A stretch of 64,000 bases of DNA from Ensifer sp. PDNC004 (GCF_016919405.1 NZ_CP070353.1:1488001-1552000), one strand, 5' to 3'; counted from the stretch's first letter, positions 11,951 through 21,521 are shown. Numbers and translations: made by a program. Notes: a model not told the origin generated them from the sequence alone.

Positions 11951-12208
11951 TCAGTTAATCGAACCGCACCGCGATTTCGTCACCGAGACGAATTCGCAGG
12001 CATAGGCTGACTGGTCTTTCTGCAAAAATACGATGTAGCGCGTGCCATTGGCGACCGCGGCCTTGATCTCGTAGCCCTTGGCAACGAGATCGGCCATCGA
12101 GCCCCCGCGCATGCCGCCCGACGTCGCGCCGCTATCGACCTGCTCCTGTGCGGAAGCGGTCGATGCGAGTGCGAGAAGAGCGAGCGTGGCCAGGGGCGCG
12201 AGACGCAT
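11951..12208 (-). CDS. Small exported protein encoded between nuoD and nuoE
   Basis: 85 residues. The N-terminus is a clear Sec signal peptide ending near ALASTASAQ, leaving about 64 mature residues with two cysteines (in YACEFV and KSRCGS) that could form a disulfide in the periplasm. The start overlaps the nuoD stop by one base, so it is translationally coupled within the complex I operon, and nuoE starts 16 bases later. Similar hypothetical genes sit here in other rhizobia, as I recall. Complex I has no known periplasmic subunit, so an assembly or unrelated envelope role is open. Function unknown. Confidence 0.85.
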   Translation of the reverse strand: MRLAPLATLALLALASTASAQEQVDSGATSGGMRGGSMADLVAKGYEIKAAVANGTRYIVFLQKDQSAYACEFVSVTKSRCGSIN

Positions 12209-13398
12209 CAGCGGTCCACCTCACCGAACACGATATCGAGGGAGCCCAGCACGGCCGAAACGTCGGCAAGCTGGTGTCCCCGACAGAGGAAATCCATCGC
12301 CTGGAGATGCGCATAACCCGGAGCGCGGATCTTGCAGCGATAGGGCTTGTTGGTGCCGTCGGAGACGAGATAGACGCCGAATTCGCCCTTCGGCGCTTCG
12401 ACGGCGGCGTAAACGTCGCCGGCCGGCACGTGGTAGCCTTCGGTGTAGAGCTTGAAGTGGTGGATGAGCGCTTCCATCGAACGCTTCATTTCGCCGCGCT
12501 TCGGCGGAACGATCTTGCCGTCGAGCGACGAAACCGGGCCGACCTTGGCGTCGCCGAGCAGACGATCGACACACTGGCGCATGATGCGCGCCGACTGGCG
12601 CATTTCGATCATGCGGATCAGGTAGCGGTCGAAGCAGTCGCCGTTCTTGCCGATCGGGATATCGAACTCCATGTCCGAATAGCATTCGTAGGGCTGCGAA
12701 CGGCGCAGGTCCCAGGCAGCGCCCGAGCCACGCACCATCACACCCGAGAAGCCCCAGGCCCAGGCATCGTCGAGCTTGACGACGCCGATGTCGACATTGC
12801 GCTGCTTGAAGATGCGGTTTCCGGTCAAGAGTTCGTCGATATCGTCGACGGTCTTCAGGAACGGATCGATCCACTTGCCGATGTCTTCGACGAGTTCGTG
12901 CGGCAGGTCCTGGTGGACGCCGCCCGGACGGAAATAGGCCGAGTGCATGCGCGCGCCGCACGCACGCTCATAAAACACCATCAGCTTTTCGCGCTCTTCG
13001 AAGCCCCAGAGCGGCGGCGTCAGCGCACCGACGTCCATGGCCTGCGTGGTGACGTTCAGAAGATGCGACAGGATACGGCCGATTTCCGAATAGAGAACGC
13101 GGATGAGCTGGCCGCGGATCGGAACTTCCGTGCCCGTCAGCTTCTCAACAGCCAGAGCGAAAGCGTGCTCCTGGTTCATCGGCGCCACGTAATCGAGGCG
13201 GTCGAAATAGGGCACGGCCTGCAGATAGGTTTTGGTCTCGATCAGCTTCTCGGTGCCGCGATGCAGCAGGCCGATATGCGGATCGACGCGCTCGACGATT
13301 TCGCCATCAAGCTCGAGCACCAGACGAAGAACGCCGTGGGCCGCCGGATGCTGCGGGCCAAAGTTGATGTTGAAATTGCGGACGTTATGTTCGGTCAT
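12208..13398 (-). CDS. nuoD: NADH-quinone oxidoreductase subunit D
   Basis: 396-residue 49-kDa subunit, which builds the quinone-binding pocket next to cluster N2. The N-terminal motif [20 protein letters not shown] carries the loop that approaches quinone, and the C-terminus has the typical VFGEVDR end. It is separate from nuoC, unlike the fused NuoCD of enterobacteria. It starts 57 bases after nuoC and overlaps the following small exported gene by one base. Confidence 0.98.
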   Translation of the reverse strand: MTEHNVRNFNINFGPQHPAAHGVLRLVLELDGEIVERVDPHIGLLHRGTEKLIETKTYLQAVPYFDRLDYVAPMNQEHAFALAVEKLTGTEVPIRGQLIRVLYSEIGRILSHLLNVTTQAMDVGALTPPLWGFEEREKLMVFYERACGARMHSAYFRPGGVHQDLPHELVEDIGKWIDPFLKTVDDIDELLTGNRIFKQRNVDIGVVKLDDAWAWGFSGVMVRGSGAAWDLRRSQPYECYSDMEFDIPIGKNGDCFDRYLIRMIEMRQSARIMRQCVDRLLGDAKVGPVSSLDGKIVPPKRGEMKRSMEALIHHFKLYTEGYHVPAGDVYAAVEAPKGEFGVYLVSDGTNKPYRCKIRAPGYAHLQAMDFLCRGHQLADVSAVLGSLDIVFGEVDR

Positions 13399-13455
13399 AC
13401 CGATTGCTCCAGGCCGGACGGCAGCCGTTCACCGGCTACCGCGGACCATTTAGTC

Positions 13456-14061
13456 TCACCGTGCTTTCGCCTTCTCGTCGCCGGGCAGCACGTAGTCCGT
13501 GCCTTCCCAGGGAGAGAGGAAGTCGAAGTTGCGGAATTCCTGCTTCAGTTCGACGGGTTCGTAGACGACGCGCTTTGCTTCGTCGTCGTAACGCACTTCG
13601 ACAAAACCGGTGACCGGGAAGTCCTTGCGCAGCGGATGTCCTTCGAAACCGTAGTCCGTCAGGATGCGACGCAGGTCAGGGTGGCCGGTAAACAGGATGC
13701 CGTACATGTCGTAGGCTTCGCGCTCGAACCAGTCGGCACCGGGATAGACCGGCGTGGCCGACGGAACCGGCTCGTTTTCGCCGGTTGCGACCTTGATGCG
13801 CACGCGCAGGTTCTGGCGCGGCGACAAGAGATGATAGACAACGTCGAAACGGTCCGGCCGCTGCGGCCAGTCGACGCCGCAGACATCGACGAAATTGACG
13901 AAGGCGCACTGCACATCGTCACGAAGAAACGTCAGCAGCGCGATCAGGTTCGCCGAGGTCGTCGTCAGCGTCAGCTCGCCATAGGCCAGCGATGCGTCGG
14001 AGATCAGCGCGCCGCGCGTTTCACGCAGGTAGGACGCAAGCTCATTCAGGGCTTCACTCAT
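13456..14061 (-). CDS. nuoC: NADH-quinone oxidoreductase subunit C
   Basis: 201-residue 30-kDa hydrophilic subunit of the connecting module, which holds NuoD, NuoB and NuoI together. The 30-kDa signature is seen in [20 protein letters not shown], followed by the [14 protein letters not shown] motif near the C-terminus. ATG 14061 ([10 protein letters not shown]) follows nuoB by 18 bases. Nothing unusual in length or composition. Confidence 0.97.
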   Translation of the reverse strand: MSEALNELASYLRETRGALISDASLAYGELTLTTTSANLIALLTFLRDDVQCAFVNFVDVCGVDWPQRPDRFDVVYHLLSPRQNLRVRIKVATGENEPVPSATPVYPGADWFEREAYDMYGILFTGHPDLRRILTDYGFEGHPLRKDFPVTGFVEVRYDDEAKRVVYEPVELKQEFRNFDFLSPWEGTDYVLPGDEKAKAR

Positions 14062-14079
14062 ATCAAAGACCCCCTGCCC

Positions 14080-14658
14080 TTAGCGCTCGATCGTGCCGGT
14101 CCGGCGGATCTTCTTCTGCAGCAGGAGCACGCCGTAAAGCAGCGCTTCTGCCGTGGGAGGACAGCCTGGCACATAGATGTCGACGGGAACGACGCGGTCG
14201 CAGCCGCGAACAACGGAATAGGAATAGTGGTAGTAGCCGCCGCCATTGGCGCACGAGCCCATCGAGATGACGTAACGCGGCTCCGGCATCTGGTCATAGA
14301 CCTTGCGGAGCGCAGGCGCCATCTTGTTGGTCAGCGTGCCGGCGACGATCATGACGTCGGACTGGCGCGGCGAGGCGCGCGGCGCAAAGCCGAAACGCTC
14401 TGCGTCGTAACGCGGCATCGACATCTGCATCATCTCGACCGCGCAGCAGGCGAGACCGAAGGTCATCCACATCAGCGAACCGGTACGGGCCCAGTTGATG
14501 AGCTCGTCGGTCGAGGTGACCAGAAAACCCTTGTCGGCGAGCTCATTGTTGATCTCGCCGAAGAATGCGTCATTGCTGCCAATCGGCTTGCCGGTGGAGG
14601 GATCGATGATCCCTTTCGGCTTGGGCGCAACGAGCGTGGTGCCGGAGGTCAGTTCCAT
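14080..14658 (-). CDS. nuoB: NADH-quinone oxidoreductase subunit B
   Basis: 192-residue 20-kDa subunit that carries the terminal cluster N2. Its unusual tandem-cysteine ligand set is complete: Cys71-Cys72 in [10 protein letters not shown], Cys136 in [10 protein letters not shown] and Cys166 in [14 protein letters not shown] 14658 ([10 protein letters not shown]) lies inside the end of nuoA, a 10-base overlap, with GGGAG in front. The longer frame beginning MEEGSAG would extend further into nuoA and is less likely. Confidence 0.97.
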   Translation of the reverse strand: MELTSGTTLVAPKPKGIIDPSTGKPIGSNDAFFGEINNELADKGFLVTSTDELINWARTGSLMWMTFGLACCAVEMMQMSMPRYDAERFGFAPRASPRQSDVMIVAGTLTNKMAPALRKVYDQMPEPRYVISMGSCANGGGYYHYSYSVVRGCDRVVPVDIYVPGCPPTAEALLYGVLLLQKKIRRTGTIER

Positions 14659-15014
14659 TCCAGCGCTCCCTTCTTCCATTCATAGATAAAGCCGATCGTC
14701 AGCACACCGAGGAAGACCATCATCGACCAGAACCCGAACCAGCCGAGCTCATGGAACGATACCGCCCAGGGGAAGAGGAAGGCGACTTCAAGATCGAAGA
14801 TGATGAAGAGGATCGACACGAGGTAGAAGCGGATGTCGAACTTCATGCGGGCGTCGTCGAACGCATTGAAGCCGCACTCGTAGGCCGACAGCTTTTCCGA
14901 ATCAGGAGCCTTGAAGGCGACGGCGAAAGGAGCAATCAGAAGCGCCACACCGATCACCAATGCGATTCCAATGAAAATCGCGATCGGAACGTAGGAACCG
15001 AGAAGTTCAGTCAT
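14649..15014 (-). CDS. nuoA: NADH-quinone oxidoreductase subunit A
   Basis: 121-residue first gene of the complex I operon, a three-helix membrane subunit. The loop between helices 1 and 2 has the family motif [21 protein letters not shown] with the conserved cysteine. The frame is open upstream, but ATG 15014 ([10 protein letters not shown]) gives the canonical N-terminus; GGGACGGATAAC precedes it. The region upstream (15015-15313) holds no gene and must contain the operon promoter. Confidence 0.97.
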   Translation of the reverse strand: MTELLGSYVPIAIFIGIALVIGVALLIAPFAVAFKAPDSEKLSAYECGFNAFDDARMKFDIRFYLVSILFIIFDLEVAFLFPWAVSFHELGWFGFWSMMVFLGVLTIGFIYEWKKGALEWN

Positions 15015-15095
15015 TGTTATCCGTCCCTGCCTGCGGGAGGGCGCATGGGAGAGCGCCAGAACAACAAATCTCGCAGGCCGAAAAATATGTTGCAA

Positions 15096-15124
15096 CGCCG
15101 GAGTGGTTAGCGCAGCCCGCGTCG
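15096..15124 (-). promoter_or_regulatory. Possible nuo operon promoter
   Basis: On the minus strand, TTGCGC and TAACCA stand 17 bases apart, about 80-110 bases before the nuoA start. The match to a housekeeping sigma promoter is moderate, and other weak pairs exist in this 299-base gap. I see no other coding or RNA feature between nuoA and the tRNA-Asp gene. Confidence 0.25.
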
Positions 15125-15313
15125 TCGCGCAAGCCTTGAGGGGCCATTTAAACCGCTTCGCACCACAGGATCAGACGGGTGATACCGACAAAGCGCCGAT
15201 TTGCGGGCCGACGCGAACTTTACGGTAAAACAAAGCGAGACGAGACAGATTGCCGCAGCGCACAATCCGGCCCTAAGGCCGACGCGATTTGCAAGAAAGG
15301 AGGAGAGAAGAAA

Positions 15314-15390
15314 TGGCGCGAGTGACGGGGCTCGAACCCGCGACCTCCGGCGTGACAGGCCGGCACTCTAACCGACTGAGCTACACCCGC
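15314..15390 (-). tRNA. tRNA-Asp (GTC), copy 2
   Basis: 77-base cloverleaf on the minus strand with CCA encoded. The acceptor stem is GCGGGTG / CACTCGC, the discriminator is G, and the anticodon arm reads GGCCT-GTC-ACGCC around anticodon GTC. The T arm contains GGTTCGAGCC. It is identical in sequence to the copy at 15466-15542 and lies 75 bases downstream of it, so both are probably made from one transcript. Confidence 0.97.
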
Positions 15391-15465
15391 GCATGATGAC
15401 CGCGAACGATCATTAGTATCACCATCAGCCCTCGATGAGAACCTAAGGCAATTCCAGTTCAAGAG

Positions 15466-15542
15466 TGGCGCGAGTGACGGGGCTCGAACCCGCGACCTCC
15501 GGCGTGACAGGCCGGCACTCTAACCGACTGAGCTACACCCGC
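15466..15542 (-). tRNA. tRNA-Asp (GTC), copy 1
   Basis: 77-base tRNA on the minus strand, same sequence as the copy at 15314-15390, with CCA encoded at its 3' end. The anticodon is GTC and the acceptor stem GCGGGTG / CACTCGC. A good promoter (TTGACA and TAGTTA, 17-base spacer) lies upstream at 15608-15636, so this is the promoter-proximal copy. Confidence 0.97.
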
Positions 15543-15607
15543 ATCATCTTGACTTGGTTGAGGCGTTTCCGCCCCGCATCGAGCAGCAGCGCCGTTCGAT
15601 GAGCGGC

Positions 15608-15636
15608 TAACTAAGCGGTTCGGATTGGGGTGTCAA
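15608..15636 (-). promoter_or_regulatory. Promoter of the tRNA-Asp pair
   Basis: On the minus strand TTGACA (15636-15631) and TAGTTA (15613-15608) are separated by exactly 17 bases, about 65 bases before the first tRNA-Asp. The perfect -35 box and spacing make this a strong housekeeping sigma candidate. Confidence 0.7.
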
Positions 15637-15928
15637 GCGTGTTTGAAGACAAATCCGTGACGGAATGAAAATTGATCCACAGGGCAATAAAACGATCGAA
15701 ATCAGAATGGACCAATGGCGCCTGCCGCCACCGGCCCATCGCCCCTCCCCGATCATGCTCTGGTCCATGCGCATACAGGGAGGTTGATTCCGGATCTTCT
15801 TCCCTCCCTCCCCCGCGCATCGTTGCCGGGGCGCCATACGCGTATTTTGTCCACAAGCACGAAGCCCGCAGTTTCAGGGGATCGCGCAATCGCCAACAAA
15901 AAAAATCAAAAAAACGATACAAATGCTC

Positions 15929-15957
15929 TTGCGGTTTTTTTCGGTTACGCCTAGATC
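15929..15957 (+). promoter_or_regulatory. Promoter of tRNA-Val with upstream A tracts
   Basis: TTGCGG (15929-15934) and TAGATC (15952-15957) have a 17-base spacer and lie about 43 bases before the tRNA-Val gene. Two runs of seven to eight A occur at about 15898-15915, in the position of an UP element that would bind the alpha subunit of RNA polymerase. GC content there is far below the surrounding average. Confidence 0.6.
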
Positions 15958-15999
15958 ACGGCCACCGACGCGGCGGACTGATCCGGTCCAAACGCGGAA

Positions 16000-16075
16000 G
16001 GGCGATTAGCTCAGTTGGTAGAGCGCCTCGTTTACACCGAGGATGTCGGGAGTTCGAGTCTCTCATCGCCCACCA
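16000..16075 (+). tRNA. tRNA-Val (TAC)
   Basis: 76-base cloverleaf with CCA encoded. The acceptor stem is GGGCGAT / ATCGCCC and the discriminator is A. The anticodon stem CCTCG / CGAGG carries loop TTTACAC, giving anticodon TAC for valine. The D arm starts TAGCTCAGTTGG and the T arm has AGTTCGAGTCT. No other RNA gene follows before the next coding region. Confidence 0.97.
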
Positions 16076-16300
16076 TTTTCTCCCGAAGAAAAATATCATC
16101 GAACCCGCCGCATTTGTCGCGCACGTTATAGCGCGCCGTTTGCGATCTGCCTTTCGTTCTGAGTTGCCTTCGCTTTAGAGCTCGGCCGTCAGCGGCCGGG
16201 AATCAGGGATTCGACGGCCCCGATCGCGATACCCGCCACCGTCACCCTCGCCTGAAGCAGCAAGACCGCCAAATCGCAATGTGTCGGTGGCGCAGCGGCG

Positions 16301-16699
16301 CTAGCCGCCGCGATACTGCTCGTCGCTGACATGCTCCAGCCAATCCACAGCCTTGCCGTCGAGCGCTTCCTGAATCGCAAGGTGGACCATGGCCGTATCG
16401 GGTGCTGCACCGTGCCAGTGCTTTTCACCCGGCGGGAACCAGACGACATCGCCCATGCGAATCTCCTGCACCGGGCCACCCCAGCTTTGCACGAGGCCAC
16501 GGCCGGCGGTGACAACCAGGGTCTGGCCGAGCGGATGCGTATGCCAGGCCGTGCGCGCGCCGGGCTCGAAGGTGACGCTGACGGCGCGGACGCGCGCCGG
16601 TGCAGCGGCCTCGATTACCGGGTCCTGGCGCACCGTGCCGGTGAAGTATTCCGCCGGAGCGCGCATCGAAGGTCTCGATCCACCGGGTATGATGTCCAT
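16301..16699 (-). CDS. Cupin-domain protein
   Basis: 132-residue single-domain cupin. The metal-binding motif WHTHPLGQT is followed by [12 protein letters not shown], giving the His and Glu ligands of the small beta-barrel. Proteins of this size and pattern include carboxymuconolactone-decarboxylase-linked cupins and (R)-mandelonitrile-lyase-like enzymes; the sequence does not settle the substrate. GGAGG lies 8 bases before the ATG. It stands alone between tRNA-Val and the yhaN-like gene, both of which are separated by sizeable gaps. Confidence 0.85.
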   Translation of the reverse strand: MDIIPGGSRPSMRAPAEYFTGTVRQDPVIEAAAPARVRAVSVTFEPGARTAWHTHPLGQTLVVTAGRGLVQSWGGPVQEIRMGDVVWFPPGEKHWHGAAPDTAMVHLAIQEALDGKAVDWLEHVSDEQYRGG

Positions 16700-16785
16700 C
16701 TCTCGTTCCTCCGATTTTCGTATGCGCGCTCGTCGTCAGCAGAAATGCGCTACGGCCAACAGGCCCGACCTCATCCGCGAGCCTA

Positions 16786-19700
16786 TCATAACCTGTGAAT
16801 TGTCACAGTCGGACAGGCCTCACGGGCGATCTCGCAAAGATGTTCGTGGTGCGTCAGATAGATCACCTGGCCGACACGCGCCATTTCGGCCATTTGCTCG
16901 AAGGCGCGGCCTGCGCGCCCGTCGTCAAAGGTCTCCATGATGTCGTCGGCGATGAAGGGCAGCGATTCGCGGGCGGCGGCGATTTCGTGATAGCCGGCGA
17001 TCCTGAGTGCCAGATAGAGCTGAAAGCGCGTGCCCTTGGAAAGGTCCCTTGCAAGTTTCGATCCGCCGGCCGCAGCATTGGCGATCAGGAACTCCTGGCC
17101 CCGGTCGGACTGCGCCGACAGGCCTGAATATTCTCCGCCGCTGATCCGGCTGAAAGTCTCCGACGCGCGCCGCATCATGGCGCTGCGGTGCCGCTCGCGG
17201 AAAAGACGAAGCGCGGTCTCGGCGGCAATGACGCCGGCGCGAAGCCGCAGATAGGCAAGCGCCTTGTTTTCGATGTCGAGCAGCAGCGTCCGCCGCTTTT
17301 GCTCGAGTTCTGCGACCGTGTCGCCGCCTTCGACAGCTGCGAGCGCCTTTTCCCTTTCCCGCATTTGCGTATGCAGTTCACTGACGTCGCGGTCGCATTC
17401 TTCGAGTGCCGCATCCAGCCGCGCCAGTTCCAGCCGAACCGCCGTATCGTCAAGTTCCGCGAGCAAAGCTTCCGCCTGCCCGCTCTCGGCGACCTCAAGG
17501 CGAGAGGCAAGTTCTGCTTCCGATTCGGCAATGCGTTCACGCAGGCGCTGCTGTTCCCGGCCAGCCTCGAATAGCTGCGCGGCCTCGTCGAGCGTTTCGC
17601 AATCGAAGAATTCAAGCACCTGCCGCCTACGCGCCAGATGGAGTTCCCGCTCCGCACCCGCGACACGCCGCTCTTCCTCCAGACGGGCGAGTTCGGCGAG
17701 GAAGGTTGCGCGGCGATCCGAAAGCCGCTGCGCCTCGGCGGCGCGCGTCTTCAACGTCATGTAGGTCGTCAGCGTGTCGTCAGCGACCGCCCCGCCGGCA
17801 AGCTCGGCAATGACACGGTCGAACTCAAACTGGTCCTTGCGCATGCCGGCGATGCGATACTCGAGATCGACCTTGCGCTGCGTCAGCTTGTCTAGCTCCT
17901 GCAGGATCGCCAGCATCGGGCCGGTCTGCTCCGGCGTCAGCGGTTCGCTTCGCGCGGCCAGCCAGCTTTTGGCAAGAACCTCCGTCCATTGCTCGTGCCA
18001 GGCGGCGATCGCGTCTTCGGCCATATCCAGCGCCGACTGCCGGCTTTCCAGAAGCGTTCGCGCCCGCTTTGCCGCCTCACGGGCCGCACTGCGGGCGCCA
18101 TCCAGCGCGCGCGCCTGCGACACCGCTTGCTCGGCGGCAAGGAGAAGCTTGTCGAGCCGCTCCGGCAGGCGTCCACCTAAGTCTATGGCCGCAAGCTCCT
18201 CGCGCAGGCCGGCAATAGCTTCGGCCTCCTCCGCATGGGCGCGATCGAAATCTTGGCGCGCGGTGCGCAAGTGCACACGCAGCTCCAGCGCCGCAAGCCG
18301 TGTGATCAGCCAGGCCTCCAGCTGCGTCAGGCTCACCGCGCCAGGTAAGCCGCAGGCCAACACACCTTTTGCCAACACCTGTGCCTGCGCCGCCGCGTCG
18401 GCCAGAGATTGCTTCTCCTGGTGACGCAGCGCCTCGATGCGGGCGCGCCGCTCGGCGATCGACAGCGACAGGCCGCGCATGTCGGCAAGCCGCGCGGTGT
18501 CCGCAAGGCGTCGCGCGGAAACCTCGTCGTCTTCGCTCATCACCTGCTCGAAGGCAGCGGCCGTTTCCAGAGCAAGCTCAACCTTGTGCTGGCGCCACGC
18601 TTCATCGCGGCGCTGGCGCAGCGCTACGGCCGAGAGATCGTCCATCGTACCGCCGACGGCGGAAAGTCCGGCCAGTCGCGCCTCATCCCCCGCCAGCAGC
18701 TCCTCATCGGCGGCGATGCGGTCGACAACACGCAGATGCCGTTCCTCCTGGCTGGTAGCCGCCTTGCGCCAGGTCTCCAGCGTTGCCGGCGACGGAACGT
18801 CGAGCGCGAGCAGGTCATCGGCCGTTCCGGCAAAGGGCCTCAGTTGTACGAGCCTATCGGCGAGTTCAGCATCCAGCCGGTCGATCGCCTGTTGGGCCGC
18901 CTGCTTGCGCAGGACGCAATCACTGCGCCGCAACAGCGACAGCTTTTCGGCAAGCCCGGAGATATCAGCCGCCCCCTGCTCTTCGAGCTTTAGCAGGCCG
19001 CCTTCAGCATCCCGATCCGATTCGACCGCGCTCTGCAGCTCCAGACGAGCCGAGGCAACACGCTCCACAAGCGCCGAGTGCCGGCGCGCCAGATCCTGAA
19101 GCTGTGCGCCGGTCCCGGCCGCCAACAAAAGCGACGCGGGATCGCGGTCGGCCGGTTCGCCGAGCCGCAGCAGGCAACCAAGAATTTCTGCCCCGGTCCG
19201 CGCCAGATCCTCCAGTCGAGACGGCATGTCGCGCGCGGCGGTGACATAGCGCGCATCAAGCGCGGTTTCCTGAAGTGCGGTCAGGCGCTCGATCAGGCAG
19301 AGGCCTTCCTTGTCGAGCGGCATTTCCTCGAGCGCATCGCTGCGATGCTGCATCTCGCTGTCGCTCTGCCGCAGCCTGATCTCGATCTCCGCTTCCTGGC
19401 GCCGAAGCGCAGGCAGCTCGCTCGCCCACTCCGCCGGCGGGACCGGCAGCGGCGGAGCGCTCGCCAGCTCCGCACGGAGGGCACGCAACCGCCCGAAATG
19501 GGGCAGCGCTTCAATCTCGGCTTTCAGACGGGTCCGCGCCAGCCGCAGTTCGGCACGGCGCGTGATCCCTTCGTCGTGGCGTTCTCGCGCCTGCGTCAAC
19601 GTCTTGCGCAGCGCCGCATATTCGCGCGCATTGATATCGAGCGCATTGCGTTCGACCCTCAGGGCTTCAAGCTCGCCTTTCAGTTCCGCCAATTGGTGCT

Positions 19701-20241
19701 TGCGCGCCTGTGGCCGATAGAAGCCGTCGGCCTGCCCGCGCAGAGCTGCAAGGATCGCCGTGCTGTCCGGCAATCCCGAGCTTGCCGAAAACAGCAGCGA
19801 CCCGAGTTCGCCCTCGCTTTTCAGGATCGCTTCGCCGCCCTTCTCGATGCTCTCGTCGTCCAGCGAGAACATCATCTGGTAGGTGTCGCGATCGATCGCG
19901 CCGAGCGCTCCGGAAAACAGGTTGTCGGGCAAGGGCTGCTCGTCGAGGCCGACCAGCGAGTTCGTCTTTCGCTTGATCCGGAAGACGCGATCGCTGCGGC
20001 CAGCCGCTTCGATCGTGCCGCCCACGCGCATCGTCTGGTATGGGTGCAGGAAGCCATAGGGGCTCGAATGCTCGATGCCGAAGAGCAGGTCGAGGAAGCC
20101 GGAGAACAGGGTCGACTTTCCAGCCTCGTTCGGGCCGTAGACGATGTGGAGATCGGGCGTACCGAGCACGCTGTCGCCGAAGTCGAGGCGGCGATCGGTG
20201 AACTTGCCGTAGCGGACGAGATCGAGCGCGCTGAGCCGCAT
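16786..20241 (-). CDS. YhaN-like SMC/SbcC-type AAA ATPase
   Basis: 1151 residues. The N-terminus has an ABC/SMC-type Walker A, YGPNEAGKSTLF (about residues 35-46). Long Glu/Leu/Arg-rich coiled coils follow through most of the chain, and the C-terminus carries the signature and Walker B region ending in LPFIADDIMETFDDGRA. This is the plan of the SbcC/Rad50 family, in the subgroup called YhaN in Bacillus. It would act as the ATPase partner of the upstream nuclease in processing DNA ends. Its ATG shares one base with the stop of that gene (TAATG), so the two are translationally coupled. Confidence 0.92.
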   Translation of the reverse strand: MRLSALDLVRYGKFTDRRLDFGDSVLGTPDLHIVYGPNEAGKSTLFSGFLDLLFGIEHSSPYGFLHPYQTMRVGGTIEAAGRSDRVFRIKRKTNSLVGLDEQPLPDNLFSGALGAIDRDTYQMMFSLDDESIEKGGEAILKSEGELGSLLFSASSGLPDSTAILAALRGQADGFYRPQARKHQLAELKGELEALRVERNALDINAREYAALRKTLTQARERHDEGITRRAELRLARTRLKAEIEALPHFGRLRALRAELASAPPLPVPPAEWASELPALRRQEAEIEIRLRQSDSEMQHRSDALEEMPLDKEGLCLIERLTALQETALDARYVTAARDMPSRLEDLARTGAEILGCLLRLGEPADRDPASLLLAAGTGAQLQDLARRHSALVERVASARLELQSAVESDRDAEGGLLKLEEQGAADISGLAEKLSLLRRSDCVLRKQAAQQAIDRLDAELADRLVQLRPFAGTADDLLALDVPSPATLETWRKAATSQEERHLRVVDRIAADEELLAGDEARLAGLSAVGGTMDDLSAVALRQRRDEAWRQHKVELALETAAAFEQVMSEDDEVSARRLADTARLADMRGLSLSIAERRARIEALRHQEKQSLADAAAQAQVLAKGVLACGLPGAVSLTQLEAWLITRLAALELRVHLRTARQDFDRAHAEEAEAIAGLREELAAIDLGGRLPERLDKLLLAAEQAVSQARALDGARSAAREAAKRARTLLESRQSALDMAEDAIAAWHEQWTEVLAKSWLAARSEPLTPEQTGPMLAILQELDKLTQRKVDLEYRIAGMRKDQFEFDRVIAELAGGAVADDTLTTYMTLKTRAAEAQRLSDRRATFLAELARLEEERRVAGAERELHLARRRQVLEFFDCETLDEAAQLFEAGREQQRLRERIAESEAELASRLEVAESGQAEALLAELDDTAVRLELARLDAALEECDRDVSELHTQMREREKALAAVEGGDTVAELEQKRRTLLLDIENKALAYLRLRAGVIAAETALRLFRERHRSAMMRRASETFSRISGGEYSGLSAQSDRGQEFLIANAAAGGSKLARDLSKGTRFQLYLALRIAGYHEIAAARESLPFIADDIMETFDDGRAGRAFEQMAEMARVGQVIYLTHHEHLCEIAREACPTVTIHRL

Positions 20242-21521
20242 TAGTGGCCACCCTCGCCGGCACCGCCGCCGTGCAGATGGGCGAGCACCTCGGCGGTTCC
20301 CGACACGCCGGCTTCAAACGCCAGCCGCGCGACCGCCTCTTCGTCCGGCGCCAGCGATTGGCGAAGCTCGGGCGGAAGCTGTTGCAAAACATCTTCCACG
20401 GCTGCCAGCACGTCCTGGCGGAACCCGTGCGCCGGCAGGACGTCCGTTTCGACGAGTGCGGCCAACTCTTCGACGGGATCGAGCATGGTGCCCGGTTTTT
20501 CGATCCGGGCGTTGCCGCAGGTGAGTTCGACCTTCTCGATCCAGCATCCGGCGATCCCGGCGGCGATGTTATCGATTTCCGCCCGTAGCAGGTCGGCGTC
20601 GCGGCGAAGGCGCCAGGCCAAGGGCGTCGCGCCGGCGAGTGCCAGGCGCAGGATGACGTTCTCTGCCGCTGATTCACTACAGATTCGCGACAGCGCCTGC
20701 CTGACGGCATCGAGCATATCGCGCCATTCCGTGATGCCCGTCAGATCGGCACGAAGGCGTTCGAAGCTGGCAATGCCAATCGCCCGCTCGGCAACACTGA
20801 GGCGGCCCTCGTCGTCGACCGTGACGAGCGACACGCTCTTCACGCCGACCTCGTTGATGTCGCGGCCCTGCGGCATGCCCGGCATGACGATGAAGGGCTC
20901 TACCGCATGGACCTGCCGCTGGTGAATGTGGCCGAGCGCCCAGTAATCGAAACCATGGGCAACGAGATCGGCGACGCTGCAGGGAGCATAGAGATCATGA
21001 CCGGCGGCGCCTGCGAGGCTCGTGTGCAGCATGCCGATGTTCACCGCGCCGGGCACCGGCGGCTGGAAGGCCGGAAGCAGGCTTTCGGGCGCATGCGGGC
21101 TGGCGAAGCTTACCCCGTGCACATAGACGTCACGACCGCTTGCCAGCGTCTTGGCGACCACCGCCTTCGGCCTGCCCTTGAAGACGTGGGCCGATGGCGG
21201 CAGCGTCAGCTCATTGGTGACCTGTGACTGGGCGTCGTGATTGCCGCGGATGATGAAGACGCGGATGCCATGTTCGTCGAGCCTGCGCAGTTCCCGTCCG
21301 AGAAAAAGAGCCGTGTTCATCGACGTCTGGCTGCCGTCATAGAGGTCGCCGGCAATCAGCAAGGCATCGGCCTCTTCGGCGATGCAAAGATCGACGATCT
21401 TGACCAGGGCCTGCCGTGACGCCCCGCGCACGATCTCTGCGAGATCGGCGTTTCTAAGGGCGAGGCTGCGGAGGGGCGAATCGAGATGCAGGTCTGCGGT
21501 ATGGACGAAACGGAAGGGCAT
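20241..21521 (-). CDS. SbcD/YhaO-like metallophosphoesterase, DNA repair exonuclease
   Basis: 426 residues. All calcineurin-like phosphoesterase motifs are present in order: FVHTADLHLDSPL at the N-terminus, LLIAGDLYDG, IIRGNHDAQS, GMLHTSLAG and YWALGHIHQRQV. These place the two-metal site of the SbcD/Mre11 family. ATG 21521 (MPFRFVHTAD) is preferred to an upstream GTG at 21545 because it starts right at the domain. With the coupled yhaN-like gene it probably forms an Mre11-Rad50-type nuclease; an end-processing role is inferred from the family. Confidence 0.92.
   Translation of the reverse strand: MPFRFVHTADLHLDSPLRSLALRNADLAEIVRGASRQALVKIVDLCIAEEADALLIAGDLYDGSQTSMNTALFLGRELRRLDEHGIRVFIIRGNHDAQSQVTNELTLPPSAHVFKGRPKAVVAKTLASGRDVYVHGVSFASPHAPESLLPAFQPPVPGAVNIGMLHTSLAGAAGHDLYAPCSVADLVAHGFDYWALGHIHQRQVHAVEPFIVMPGMPQGRDINEVGVKSVSLVTVDDEGRLSVAERAIGIASFERLRADLTGITEWRDMLDAVRQALSRICSESAAENVILRLALAGATPLAWRLRRDADLLRAEIDNIAAGIAGCWIEKVELTCGNARIEKPGTMLDPVEELAALVETDVLPAHGFRQDVLAAVEDVLQQLPPELRQSLAPDEEAVARLAFEAGVSGTAEVLAHLHGGGAGEGGH

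Larger units (their letters stand above)
15543..15999. other. Gene-free stretch between tRNA-Asp and tRNA-Val
   Basis: 457 bases without a supportable gene. They hold the tRNA-Asp promoter on the minus strand (15608-15636), two oligo-A tracts around 15898-15915 and the tRNA-Val promoter on the plus strand (15929-15957). Short open frames here have no recognisable product or good ribosome binding site. Confidence 0.7.

Noticed and set aside
12208..13398. NuoC-NuoD fusion as in enterobacteria
   Set aside because: nuoC and nuoD have separate stops and starts with a 57-base gap.
12148..14685. 845-codon plus-strand frame opposite nuoB-nuoD
   Set aside because: Antisense artefact of GC3 bias: charged low-complexity sequence, no ribosome binding site, and it spans three well-supported genes.
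15611..15922. 103-codon minus-strand frame in the tRNA region
   Set aside because: It overlaps the tRNA-Asp promoter, has no ribosome binding site and no protein-like composition.
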